Below, one piece after another: positions 36,335 to 44,762 of a stretch of DNA of 64,000 bases; within the stretch, counting starts at the first letter, position 1; each line of letters begins with the position of its first letter. The DNA comes from Azorhizobium caulinodans ORS 571 (GTDB lineage: Bacteria > Pseudomonadota > Alphaproteobacteria > Rhizobiales > Xanthobacteraceae): NCBI RefSeq assembly GCF_000010525.1, contig NC_009937.1, positions 5,050,001 through 5,114,000 on the forward strand, in the 5' to 3' direction. The notes beneath the pieces are model-generated. The model had not been told where the DNA came from. It was given only the letters and a program-made list of their open reading frames with translations, and made no database searches. The position numbers and the translations under genes were made by a program.

Positions 36335-36730
36335 TCACCCCTCGAGCTCGAACGCGCCCTCCAGATGCTCGGCCCCGCCGTCGCGCCCGAGCAGGATGGC
36401 GTCGAAGCGCATCGCGAGGGGTGCGAGTTCGGGATGATCGGCCAGGAAGAGTTCGGCAGCCGCGATGATGCGGCGGCGCTGGCGCAACTGGAGGCTCTCG
36501 GCCGCCTCCGCGAGACTGCGCCGCAGCTTCACCTCGCAGAAGACGAGAAGATCGTCCCGCCGTGCCACGAGATCGAGCTCCCCCGCGCTGGTGCGCAGCC
36601 GCCGGGCGAGAATGCGGAAGCTCTGCGCCTCCAGCACAGCCGCGGCCCGATCCTCCGCGGCCAGCCCGCGCGCATGGGCGGCCTGCTTGCGGCGACGCGC
36701 CGGCGTGTCGGGCGGCGGCGGGCGTGCCAT
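36335..36730 (-). CDS. yraN: UPF0102/YraN family protein
   Basis: The 131-residue protein matches the YraN family, a restriction-endonuclease-like fold: RGLAAEDRAAAVLEAQSFRI, then GELDLVARRDDLLVFCEVKL with the D...ExK-type residues, and the arginine-rich QRRRIIAAAELFL segment. No substrate has been established, though the fold suggests nuclease ancestry. Its start codon at 36730 is 1 bp from the stop codon of rsmI, so the two genes are translationally coupled. The same neighbours are found in E. coli (rsmI, lpoA, yraN). Confidence 0.9.
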   Translation of the reverse strand: MARPPPPDTPARRRKQAAHARGLAAEDRAAAVLEAQSFRILARRLRTSAGELDLVARRDDLLVFCEVKLRRSLAEAAESLQLRQRRRIIAAAELFLADHPELAPLAMRFDAILLGRDGGAEHLEGAFELEG

Positions 36731-36731
36731 G

Positions 36732-37742
36732 TCAGCCCGGCCCGTCCTCGCCCTTGGTGAGCGCCAGCGCGCGGGCATAGACCTCGCGCTTCGGCCGGCC
36801 CGTGGCGGCCGTGACGGCGGCCACCGCATCCTTCAGCGAATGCTCGGCAAGCGCACGGGTGAGCGCGGCATCCACATCGTCATCGGCGGCCGGCTCCTCA
36901 AGCGGCGGGCCGATGACCAGCACGATCTCGCCCTTTGGGGCGCCAGCGGCGGCATAATGGGCGGCGAGCTGGGAGAGCGGGCCGCGCCGCACCTCCTCGA
37001 AGGCCTTGGTGAGTTCGCGGCACACGGCGGCCGGCCGGTCGCCCAGCCCCTCGGCGAGATCGGCAAGGCTCTCGGCGAGGCGCGGCCCCGTCTCGTAGAG
37101 CACGAGGGTGGAGGGCAGCGCCTTCAGCTCCGCAATGCGGTTGCGCCGCTGGCCGCCCTTCTGCGGCAGGAAGCCGTCGAACAGGAAGCGGTCCGTCGGC
37201 AGGCCTGCCGTCACCAGCGCCGCGAGCATGGCCGAGGCGCCGGGCAAAGGATGGATGCGGAAGCCGGCAGCCGCCGCTTCCACCACCAGCTTGTAGCCAG
37301 GGTCCGACACCAGCGGCGTTCCGGCATCGGAGACGAGCGCCACGGCCTCTCCCGCCGCGAGCTTTGCCAGCAGCCGCGGGCGCATCGAGGCGCCGTTGTG
37401 ATCATGATAGGGGACGAGCGGGGTGGCGATGCCGTAGCGGTCGAGGAGGCGGCGCGTCATGCGCGTGTCCTCGCAGGCGATGAGGCCCGCGCCTGCCAGC
37501 GTCTCCAGGGCCCGCACCGTGATGTCGCCGAGATTGCCGATGGGGGTGGCCACCACATGCAGCCCCGTGTCCAGCCGCCGGGCCTGCACGGTCTGGCCGA
37601 ACAGGGTGAAGGCCTTCTCGCCCGGCGTCCCCGGCTCGAGGTCCGGCAGATCGGTGGTGTCGTCGGCCGGCAGATCGCCGGTAAGCGGGGCTGTGATGTC
37701 TTCGGCAGCGTCGTGCGACGCCCGGGCGGGGCTCTGGGTCAT
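36732..37742 (-). CDS. rsmI: 16S rRNA (cytidine-1402 2'-O)-methyltransferase
   Basis: The 336-residue protein of the tetrapyrrole-methylase fold shows HVVATPIGNLGDITVRALET, LIACEDTRMTRRLLDRYG, VALVSDAGTPLVSDPGY and FLFDGFLPQKGGQRRNRI, all hallmarks of RsmI. It methylates the ribose of C1402 in the decoding centre of 16S rRNA. An N-terminal extension of about 50 acidic, disordered residues precedes the domain. The start is uncertain: ATG at 37742 is used here, with ATG at 37754 equally possible, and neither has a strong ribosome binding site. It is coupled to yraN. Confidence 0.93.
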   Translation of the reverse strand: MTQSPARASHDAAEDITAPLTGDLPADDTTDLPDLEPGTPGEKAFTLFGQTVQARRLDTGLHVVATPIGNLGDITVRALETLAGAGLIACEDTRMTRRLLDRYGIATPLVPYHDHNGASMRPRLLAKLAAGEAVALVSDAGTPLVSDPGYKLVVEAAAAGFRIHPLPGASAMLAALVTAGLPTDRFLFDGFLPQKGGQRRNRIAELKALPSTLVLYETGPRLAESLADLAEGLGDRPAAVCRELTKAFEEVRRGPLSQLAAHYAAAGAPKGEIVLVIGPPLEEPAADDDVDAALTRALAEHSLKDAVAAVTAATGRPKREVYARALALTKGEDGPG

Positions 37743-37788
37743 GGCCGCGATCATAGTGCGGGCGCGGGCATCGGAACAGCGCGCCCGC

Positions 37789-38232
37789 TCAGCCGCCAAC
37801 GGATGCGGAACGGAAGGCGACCTCCGGAGCGTCTCCCGCGCGGCCGGGGCCGACGACCTCCAGCAGTCCCATCACCAGGCAGCCATCGGGCGGGATGAGC
37901 AGCGCCAGGTCGTCCGCCGTGTCGCGACCGAGATCGAGGGCCAGCTGGCAATCGAGAAGCGCGGCGAAGGTGCGCAACCGGGGGAGGATATCGAGGGGCG
38001 CCGGCAGGAAGAGGTCGAGCTTGGTCGCGAACGCGGAGCGGTCGAGCCGGTGGCACAGGCCCACCGCCTGCCGCTCCATGGCCAGAAGCCAGTCGCGACC
38101 ACCATCGGCGCCATCGAACAGGCCGGGCGGAGCAACTGCGAAGGCCCGGCAGAATGCGGCGTCCATCACCGCCAGATCCGGAACGCCGTCCACATAGAGG
38201 TCCGGCACCCCGCGCTCCACATTCAGCTGCAT
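37789..38232 (-). CDS. Protein of unknown function upstream of rsmI
   Basis: The 147-residue frame starts MQLNVERGVPDLYVDGVPDL and has GGGAG about 7 nt before the ATG. It contains no signal peptide or membrane helix, has a normal mix of amino acids with several leucine-rich helical stretches (RLRTFAALLDCQLALDLG), and ends 47 bp before the rsmI start on the same strand. I recognise no family. It lies in the gap between rsmI and the LpoA-like gene, which in E. coli is a plain divergent promoter region. The much longer open frame on this strand runs antisense through the LpoA gene and is not real. Confidence 0.5.
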   Translation of the reverse strand: MQLNVERGVPDLYVDGVPDLAVMDAAFCRAFAVAPPGLFDGADGGRDWLLAMERQAVGLCHRLDRSAFATKLDLFLPAPLDILPRLRTFAALLDCQLALDLGRDTADDLALLIPPDGCLVMGLLEVVGPGRAGDAPEVAFRSASVGG

Positions 38233-38529
38233 GGATGCTCCCGGTTCGCGAGGCGTGCCAGCATGCGTCCAGAGAACAGCTCCCTCAATCCCTTTCATGC
38301 CTGTGACAAGCGCACGGCGAATCGGCGGGGCGGCATGACAGGCGCGGAGGATGCCGGTAACGTGAGGCGCGTCGCGGCCAGCGGAAACGGCCGGCCATTG
38401 CGCCGGCCGCCCGGCCGGTGACACAAGAAAAAGCGAATGCGTCCCCGCCGGTGGCGCACCCCTTTCCGGTCCGGCAGGGCTGTGGTGTTCGACAAGAAAC
38501 GGAGCCGCCGGGGCTCCGGGGAGAGACTG
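38233..38529. other. 297-bp divergent intergenic region
   Basis: This must hold the promoters for the 147-residue gene (minus) and the LpoA-like gene (plus). I see no strong -35/-10 pair, repeat or small gene in it. Confidence 0.4.
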
Positions 38530-39771
38530 GTGACCGATCGCGTTCTGCCCCCGAGCCGTCTGCCCGCCATGGCGCAGCAGCCCTCCGGCCTCACCCGTCG
38601 TGCCCTTCTGTCCGGTGGCCTGAAGCTGGCGGGGTCCGTCTCCGCCGCTTCGCTCGTCGCGGCCTGCGCCGGCGGCGACGTGCCGCTGTCTCCGACGCCA
38701 CAGGGTGCGCCCACCGGCCCCGTCACCGGCCAGCCCCTGCCCGCCTCCGGCCCCATCGTGGCGCTCATCCTGCCGCTCGGCGCGCAGGGCAATGCGGCCC
38801 TCGCCGGACAGGCGCTCAAGAACGCCGCAGAACTCGCCATGGCGGAGCTCGGCCAGGCCCCGATCCAGCTCGTGGTGAAGGACGACGGCGGCACCAGCCA
38901 GGGCGCGCGCAATGCGGCCGAACAGGCCATCAATGAAGGCGCCCGCATCATCCTCGGCCCGCTGTTTGCGACCTCGGTGGGCGCGGCGGCGCAGGCGGCC
39001 CGGCCGCGCGGCATCCCCATCATCGCCTTCTCGACGGACACCAACGTCGCCGGTAACGGCGTCTTCCTGCTGAGCTTCCTGCCGCAGACGGACGTGGACC
39101 GCATCATCCGCTACACGGCGGGGCAGGGTAAACGCTCCTTCTCCGCCCTCATTCCCGAGAATGCCTATGGCACCGTGGTGCAGGGCGCCTTCCAGCAGAC
39201 CGTAGGCGACGTGGGCGGCCGGGTGATGGCGCTGGAACGCTACACGCCGGCGCGCCTCGCCGACGCGGTGAAGCGCGTGGCCGACGTGCAGAGCCAGACC
39301 GACGCCATCTTCATCCCCGACAGCGCCGACAGCGTCGCCGGCGTGGTGCAGCAGCTCTCGTCCGCCGGCGTGGACCTGAAGCGCATCCGCCTGCTGGGCA
39401 CGGGCCTGTGGGACGAGCCCCGTCTGTTCAGCCTGCCGCAGATGGAGGGCGCGCAGTTCGCCGCCCCCGACGCCGCTGGCTGGCGCAACTTCTCGCAGCG
39501 CTACCGCGCACGCTACGGCTCGGACCCGGTGCGCACGGCGACGCTCGCCTATGACGCGGTGTCGCTTGTTTCCGCCATCGTGCGCACGCAGGGGCCGGAC
39601 GGGCTCAACACCACCACCCTCACCAACCCCTCGGGCTTTGCCGGCGTGGACGGCGCCTTCCGCTTCCGCGCCGACGGCAGCAACGAGCGCGCCCTCGCAG
39701 TGATGGAGATCCGCGGCGGGCAGGTGAGCATCGTCAGCCCGCCGCCGCGCACCTTCGGCTCGGCGTTTTAA
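38530..39771 (+). CDS. LpoA-like penicillin-binding protein activator, lipoprotein
   Basis: The 413-residue protein has a lipoprotein signal: twin arginine (TRRALLSGGLKLAG), hydrophobic stretch, and lipobox VAAC followed by AGGD. A proline-rich linker then leads to a type I periplasmic-binding fold (VALILPLGAQGNAALAGQAL, ARIILGPLFATSVGAA, TATLAYDAVSLVSAI). This is the C-terminal half of E. coli LpoA, which activates PBP1A; the N-terminal TPR half of LpoA is missing. The rsmI-yraN neighbourhood supports the LpoA assignment over an amino-acid ABC receptor. GTG 38530 has GGGGAGAG upstream; ATG 38569 has no ribosome binding site. Confidence 0.82.
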   Translation: MTDRVLPPSRLPAMAQQPSGLTRRALLSGGLKLAGSVSAASLVAACAGGDVPLSPTPQGAPTGPVTGQPLPASGPIVALILPLGAQGNAALAGQALKNAAELAMAELGQAPIQLVVKDDGGTSQGARNAAEQAINEGARIILGPLFATSVGAAAQAARPRGIPIIAFSTDTNVAGNGVFLLSFLPQTDVDRIIRYTAGQGKRSFSALIPENAYGTVVQGAFQQTVGDVGGRVMALERYTPARLADAVKRVADVQSQTDAIFIPDSADSVAGVVQQLSSAGVDLKRIRLLGTGLWDEPRLFSLPQMEGAQFAAPDAAGWRNFSQRYRARYGSDPVRTATLAYDAVSLVSAIVRTQGPDGLNTTTLTNPSGFAGVDGAFRFRADGSNERALAVMEIRGGQVSIVSPPPRTFGSAF

Positions 39772-39898
39772 GTTCCCGGCGCGTTCCCGCGCGCCGTGCC
39801 GCGTACCCCAACGGTACCGGCTTGGTTTGACCGCCAAATCCGCTATAGGTCCGGCGCCCCGGCGCCGGCCAAGGGCTCACGCAAGGAAGACCGGTCCC

Positions 39899-40507
39899 AT
39901 GAAACTTTCCGCATCCCTGGCAGGCCTTCTCCTGGCCGTCTCCAGTGCCGCCGCGCTCGCCCAGTCCGCGCCCGCGGGCCAGACGACGCCGCCGGCCAGC
40001 GCGCCGGCCGCCGCAGCCCCTGCGGCTCCGGCCCAGGAGACCGCGCCGGAAATCCGGGTCGCCCGTCCCATCGAGATGATGCTGACCCAGCAGGCCGCGT
40101 CCCTCTCCTTCGACGGCAAGGTGCTGACCCTGCAGGGCGTCGCCCCCACCGCCGCCTTCGCCATCGACCGGCCGGAGCGGATCGGCGGCACCATGACCAC
40201 CGAGCAGTTCGTGAAGATGTGGAACGCCACGGTGGCGATGATGAAGAACGATCCGCCGAACGTGGCCCTGACCACGCTCGGTCCGGTGCCCACCCAAGCC
40301 ATCGTGGAACTGGGCGCCGCCAGCCTCTCGGGCTCGACGCTGAGCTTCAACACGGTGGTCCTGGACGGCACCGTGCCCCCCAACGGGCAGCTCGTGAGCC
40401 TCACCACCCAGCCCACCGTCTTCCGGCCCATGAAGGAAGTGCACGGCTTCCTGAAGTGCTGGTGGAGCCCCTATTGGGCGCAGCGCGTCTGCCGCGCCGA
40501 CTGGTGA
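39899..40507 (+). CDS. Secreted protein of unknown function
   Basis: The 202-residue protein has a signal peptide (LSASLAGLLLAVSSAAALAQ), then a linker of about 35 residues made almost only of Ala, Pro, Gln and Thr, then a domain that begins IRVARPIEMMLTQQAASLSF. The C-terminal end is cysteine and tryptophan rich (GFLKCWWSPYWAQRVCRADW), suggesting a disulphide. I recognise no family. AAGGAA precedes the ATG at 39899. It follows the LpoA-like gene by 127 bp and may share its promoter, which would hint at an envelope role. Confidence 0.65.
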   Translation: MKLSASLAGLLLAVSSAAALAQSAPAGQTTPPASAPAAAAPAAPAQETAPEIRVARPIEMMLTQQAASLSFDGKVLTLQGVAPTAAFAIDRPERIGGTMTTEQFVKMWNATVAMMKNDPPNVALTTLGPVPTQAIVELGAASLSGSTLSFNTVVLDGTVPPNGQLVSLTTQPTVFRPMKEVHGFLKCWWSPYWAQRVCRADW

Positions 40508-40521
40508 TCTGATCCCGATGC

Positions 40522-40547
40522 GAAACGGCGCCGCAGGGCGCCGTTTC
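40522..40547. terminator. Strong hairpin, possible terminator
   Basis: GAAACGGCGCC (40522-40532) pairs perfectly over 11 bp with GGCGCCGTTTC (40537-40547) around the loop GCAG. There is no T tract after it, so termination would depend on the stem alone. Confidence 0.5.
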
Positions 40548-40597
40548 CACAAGAACATGGCTTGCCCCTCGCAATCCGGCCCCTGCGGTGCCATTTT

Positions 40598-40628
40598 GTT
40601 CTCACACGAGAATCGTGTGTGCGAGAAC
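40598..40628. promoter_or_regulatory. Inverted repeat upstream of the UvrD-family helicase
   Basis: GTTCTCACACG (from 40598) faces CGTGTGTGCGAGAAC (ending 40628); the arms pair after allowing a 4-nt bulge in the right arm. It lies 10 nt before the TTG start of the helicase. It does not fit the alphaproteobacterial LexA box GTTC-N7-GTTC. Confidence 0.4.
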
Positions 40629-40638
40629 GAGACGGCGA

Positions 40639-43095
40639 TTGTCCATTTCCCCTGAGAAGCGCGGCGGCCCCGAGCCCCGCGATCTGGCGCCCCGCGAAGA
40701 TGTCGGCCGTCCGGCCCTGAAGCCCGGCGGCATCGCCGAACGCGCGCGCGCCGCCATGGGCATTCCCGCCGCGCCCACCCGCCCTTCCTATCTCGACGGC
40801 CTCAATCCCGAGCAGCGCGAGGCGGTGGAGACGCTGGACGGCCCCGTGCTCGTTCTTGCCGGCGCCGGCACCGGCAAGACCCGCGTGCTCACCACCCGCA
40901 TCGCCCACATTCTCTCGCAGGGCCGCGCCTATCCCTCGCAGATCCTCGCCGTGACCTTCACCAACAAGGCCGCGCGGGAGATGAAGGAACGCATCCACGC
41001 CATGGTGGGCGACACGGTGGAGGGGATGCCGTGGCTCGGCACCTTCCACTCCATCGGCGTGCGCATCCTGCGCCGGCACCATGAGCTGGTGGGCCTCAAG
41101 AGCGGCTTCACCATTCTCGACACGGACGACCAGCTCCGCCTGCTGAAGCAGCTCATCGCGGCGGAGGAGATCGACGAGAAGCGCTGGCCCGCCCGCATGC
41201 TGGCCTCCGCCATCGACGGCTGGAAGAACCGCGGCCTCACGCCCGAGCAGGTGCCCGCCGGCGAAGGTGCTGCTTTCGCCAACGGGCGCGGGCAGATGCT
41301 CTATGCCGCCTATCAGGCGCGGCTGAAGGCGCTCAACGCCGTCGACTTCGGCGACCTCTTGCTGGAAGGCATCCGCCTGTTCCGCGAGAACCCCGACGTG
41401 CTCGCGGAATACCACCGCAAGTTCAAATACATTCTGGTGGACGAGTATCAGGACACCAACGTCGCCCAGTATCTCTGGCTGCGGCTTCTAGCGCAGGGTT
41501 CGCGCAATGTCTGCTGCGTGGGCGACGACGACCAGTCCATCTATGGCTGGCGCGGCGCCGAGGTGGACAACATCCTGCGCTTCGAGAGCGACTTTCCCGG
41601 CGCCAAGGTGATCCGGCTGGAGCGCAACTACCGCTCCACGGGCCATATCCTGGCCGCCGCTTCCCATCTCATCGCCTTCAACGAGGGACGGCTCGGCAAG
41701 ACGCTGTTCTCCGAAGGGGAGAAGGGCGAGAAGGTCACCGTCACCGGCGCGTGGGATAGCGGCGAAGAGGCCCGCGCCATCGGCGACGAGATCGAGGCAC
41801 TCCAGCGCGCGGGCCATGCGTTGTCGCAGATCGCCATCCTCGTGCGCGCCTCCTTCCAGATGCGCGAGTTCGAGGACCGCTTCGTCACGCTCGGCCTCAA
41901 CTACCGCGTCATCGGCGGTCCGCGCTTCTATGAGCGGGCGGAAATCCGCGATGCTCTGGCCTATCTGCGCTGCGTTATTTCGCCGGCTGACGATCTCGCC
42001 TTCGAGCGTATCGTGAACGTGCCGAAGCGCGGCGTGGGCGACGCGGCCATCAAGCAAATCCGCGATGTCGCCCGCGCCGCCGGCGTGCCGCTGATGGAGG
42101 CGACCCGCCTCCTCACCGAGAGCGAGGAGCTGAAGCCGAAGCTCCGCTCGACGCTGCGCGGCTTCGTCCAGTCGTTCGAGCGCTGGCGCGAGCAGGCCGA
42201 GAACATGAAGCACACCGAGCTCGCCGAGGTGGTGCTGGATGAGAGCGGCTACACCGAGATGTGGCAGAAGGACCGCTCGGCGGAGGCGGCCGGGCGGCTG
42301 GAGAACCTCAAGGAATTGGTGCGTTCCATGGAGGGGTTCGAGAACCTCTCGGGCTTCCTCGAGCACATCTCGCTCGTGATGGATGTGGACAGCGGCGCTG
42401 GCGACGACGCCGTGCAGATCATGACCCTCCACTCCGCCAAGGGACTGGAGTTCGACACCGTCTTCCTGCCCGGCTGGGAAGAGGGCCTGTTCCCGCATCA
42501 GCGGGCGCTGGACGAGCAGGGTAAGGCGGGCCTCGAGGAAGAACGCCGTCTCGCCTACGTGGGCATCACGCGGGCGCGGGCGAGCGCGCGGGTCTATTTC
42601 GCCTCCAACCGGCGCATCCACGGCATGTGGAACTCTACCGTGCCCAGCCGCTTCCTCGACGAACTGCCGGACACCCATGTGGACGTGCAGGAGAGTAAGG
42701 GCGGCTTCGGCTGGGGTGGCACCACGGGCGGCTATGGCGGCGGCAACAGCTATGGCGCCAGCCGCTTCGACAATCCCGCCCCCTTCGCCTCCAGCTATGC
42801 GACGCCCGGCTGGCAGCGCGCCCAGAACGCCCGGAACGAGAGCGGCGGCACCAAGGGCGGCTTCGGCGGCTCCGGTGGCGGCTATGGCGGATCACGGCGC
42901 GGCGGGCCGGTGATCGAGGGCACGCTGATCGCCGCCTCCACCGGCGCGCCGTCAGCCTTCTCGGCCGGCGAGCGGGTGTTCCACATCAAGTTCGGCTATG
43001 GCGAGATCACCGCCATCGACGGCAACAAGCTGACCGTGCTGTTCGAGAAGGCCGGCGAGAAGCGGGTGCTGGAAAGCTTCGTCGAGAAGGTGTGA
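40639..43095 (+). CDS. uvrD: UvrD/PcrA family DNA helicase
   Basis: An SF1A 3'-5' helicase of about 818 residues. Motifs: Q-motif and Walker A GLNPEQREAVETL then LAGAGTGKTRVL, motif Ia AVTFTNKAAREMKER, motif II DEYQDTN, motif III GDDDQSIYGWRGA, motif IV LERNYRS, motif V TLHSAKGLEFD, motif VI RRLAYVGITRA. It works in nucleotide excision and mismatch repair. A glycine-rich linker (GGFGWGGTTGGYGGGNSYGA and GGFGGSGGGYGG, about residues 655-750) separates the motor from a C-terminal Tudor-like module (FHIKFGYGEITAIDGNKLTV), the RNA-polymerase-binding end of PcrA/UvrD. The start is uncertain: TTG 40639 is used, with GTG 40588 and ATG 40756 possible. Confidence 0.93.
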   Translation: MSISPEKRGGPEPRDLAPREDVGRPALKPGGIAERARAAMGIPAAPTRPSYLDGLNPEQREAVETLDGPVLVLAGAGTGKTRVLTTRIAHILSQGRAYPSQILAVTFTNKAAREMKERIHAMVGDTVEGMPWLGTFHSIGVRILRRHHELVGLKSGFTILDTDDQLRLLKQLIAAEEIDEKRWPARMLASAIDGWKNRGLTPEQVPAGEGAAFANGRGQMLYAAYQARLKALNAVDFGDLLLEGIRLFRENPDVLAEYHRKFKYILVDEYQDTNVAQYLWLRLLAQGSRNVCCVGDDDQSIYGWRGAEVDNILRFESDFPGAKVIRLERNYRSTGHILAAASHLIAFNEGRLGKTLFSEGEKGEKVTVTGAWDSGEEARAIGDEIEALQRAGHALSQIAILVRASFQMREFEDRFVTLGLNYRVIGGPRFYERAEIRDALAYLRCVISPADDLAFERIVNVPKRGVGDAAIKQIRDVARAAGVPLMEATRLLTESEELKPKLRSTLRGFVQSFERWREQAENMKHTELAEVVLDESGYTEMWQKDRSAEAAGRLENLKELVRSMEGFENLSGFLEHISLVMDVDSGAGDDAVQIMTLHSAKGLEFDTVFLPGWEEGLFPHQRALDEQGKAGLEEERRLAYVGITRARASARVYFASNRRIHGMWNSTVPSRFLDELPDTHVDVQESKGGFGWGGTTGGYGGGNSYGASRFDNPAPFASSYATPGWQRAQNARNESGGTKGGFGGSGGGYGGSRRGGPVIEGTLIAASTGAPSAFSAGERVFHIKFGYGEITAIDGNKLTVLFEKAGEKRVLESFVEKV

Positions 43096-43316
43096 CAGTG
43101 CGTGCGGCCGGCGATGGAGGAGAGCGGTCTGCGACGCATGTTCCGCTGCGGAATCCGCATTCCATGCCCCATCGTCAACAACGGATGTCTCTGAGTTAGC
43201 TCAGGCTCGCGCAAGGTCGGCATGAAAAATCAGACCCCGCCCTGTCGGAAAGGACAAGCTTTGCGCTAGCATGGCCGCTCTTCCGGCGATCCGCGGACAA
43301 CGCTGATTTTCAATCG

Positions 43317-44555
43317 ATGTATATTGGCAGCCTTTCCCTGATCGCCGCAGAGATGGTGCTCTATTTCAGCGCCATGCTGGCGCTGTTCAGCGCCCGTCGG
43401 GTGATCGGTCTCGCGACCTTCTTCTGTGCTCTGGCGGCTACCCAATTCCTTGAGACCCAGTTCGCCATCGGCCTCTATCTGAAGCTGCCCTTCGGCCTCG
43501 CCCTGACGCCGGGCGCCGCGGCGCTGTTCTCCGGCAAGCTGGCCCTGCTGCTGCTGGTCTTCGTGCGCGAGGGCGGGCCGCTGGCGCGCCAGCCGCTGTA
43601 CGGCATGCTGTTCGGCAATCTGCTGATCTTCGTCCTCGTGGCGCTGCTGGCGGTGGGCTATGTGCGCCAGCCGGTGCCGCAGACGCTCGACGTGATGCAT
43701 TTCGCCAAGATGCTGGCGCTCATGGTGTGGGGCAGCGCACTGCTCGTGCTGGAATGCCTGGGCATGTTCGTGCTCCACGCCACGATGCGCGAGAGATGGC
43801 GCCTGCCGCTCTGGCTCACCCTCACCGTGCCGCTGGCGCTGGCCCTCACCTTTGACCAGTTGCTCTATTTCAGCGCCCTGCACTTCGCCTTCGGCATTCC
43901 GGATGCCGCCGGGTTCGGCACTTGGACGGGACGCATGGTCGCAGCGCTGCTCTATGGCAGCGCGCTCACCTGGTATCTCACCCGCATCGAGCCGGTGGAG
44001 GCCGTCCCGGCCCGGACCGCTGGCGAGATCCTGCGCCAGTTGCGCCAGCCCGAGCAGCCGCAGCGCGAGCCCCGCCGCTATGATCCCCTCACGGGCACCT
44101 TCCACGCCTCGCAGTTCGCGTCCATCTGCGGCCACCTGCTGTCCGTCACAGGCCTCACCGGGCGGCCCATGAGCCTGCTGCTGGTGCATATCGACACGCC
44201 CGACCGGGAGGAAACCTCCTCGAAATGGGCGGAGATGATCCGGCAGGCGAGCGCCACCATCGGCGAGGCAACCCGCTCCGGTGATTATGTGGTGCGCTAT
44301 CGCGACGACGCCTTCGCCATTCTCGCCCCCGGCGCGCCGCACCACGCAGCCATGCAGGTGGCGGCGCTGCTGCGGCGGGATACGGAGGCCATGCTCCAGT
44401 CCGGCAACGAGGACATCCACGCCGTGAGCATCGGCGTTGCCACGACGCCGCAGGACGGAGCGAGCGTGGCCGATCTTCTCTCCGCCGCAGAAAGCCGCCT
44501 CGCCGAGGCGCGCCAGAACATGGGCAGCCGGGTGGTGGGCTCCTTCGCCCGCTGA
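43317..44555 (+). CDS. Seven-helix membrane protein with degenerate GGDEF domain
   Basis: The 412-residue protein has about seven membrane helices in residues 1-225 and a C-terminal domain that keeps the GGDEF scaffold: RRYDPLTGTFHASQF corresponds to the usual DPLTGLxNRRxF, and VSIGVATTPQDGASVADLLS to the C-terminal part. Where GG(D/E)EF should stand, the sequence is RYRDDAFAILAPG, so both glycines and the glutamate are lost and cyclase activity is very unlikely. It may bind GTP or c-di-GMP, or act as a protein-protein module; that is inference. The ATG at 43317 has a poor ribosome binding site. Confidence 0.75.
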   Translation: MYIGSLSLIAAEMVLYFSAMLALFSARRVIGLATFFCALAATQFLETQFAIGLYLKLPFGLALTPGAAALFSGKLALLLLVFVREGGPLARQPLYGMLFGNLLIFVLVALLAVGYVRQPVPQTLDVMHFAKMLALMVWGSALLVLECLGMFVLHATMRERWRLPLWLTLTVPLALALTFDQLLYFSALHFAFGIPDAAGFGTWTGRMVAALLYGSALTWYLTRIEPVEAVPARTAGEILRQLRQPEQPQREPRRYDPLTGTFHASQFASICGHLLSVTGLTGRPMSLLLVHIDTPDREETSSKWAEMIRQASATIGEATRSGDYVVRYRDDAFAILAPGAPHHAAMQVAALLRRDTEAMLQSGNEDIHAVSIGVATTPQDGASVADLLSAAESRLAEARQNMGSRVVGSFAR

Positions 44556-44762
44556 GCCGCCCTGCGGGATTGGGGCTGGATATCCGCCCCGGCCTCTGGC
44601 ACTTGGGACGGCAGATGCGGCCGGGCCGGCCGCAAGGGAGCCGGGTTGTGCCGATGGCGAGTCCATGCGGCCTACCGCTCCCTCTCCTGTTCTTTGATCG
44701 AGAGATCCGGTCTTGCTTGCGGAGCAATCGAAACCGGACACGCTCCAGGTTCCGAGGTTGAG

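Noticed and set aside
38233-39837. Minus-strand extension that would join the 147-residue gene into a 682-codon frame
   Set aside because: It lies antisense to the LpoA-like gene and only the part after ATG 38232 has normal protein composition and a ribosome binding site.
40598-40628. LexA (SOS) box for the helicase gene
   Set aside because: The alphaproteobacterial pattern GTTC-N7-GTTC (or GAAC-N7-GAAC) is not matched; only an inverted GTTC/GAAC pair is seen.
43271-43306. An 11-codon upstream reading frame before the 7-helix protein
   Set aside because: No ribosome binding site and no conserved feature; a chance ATG.
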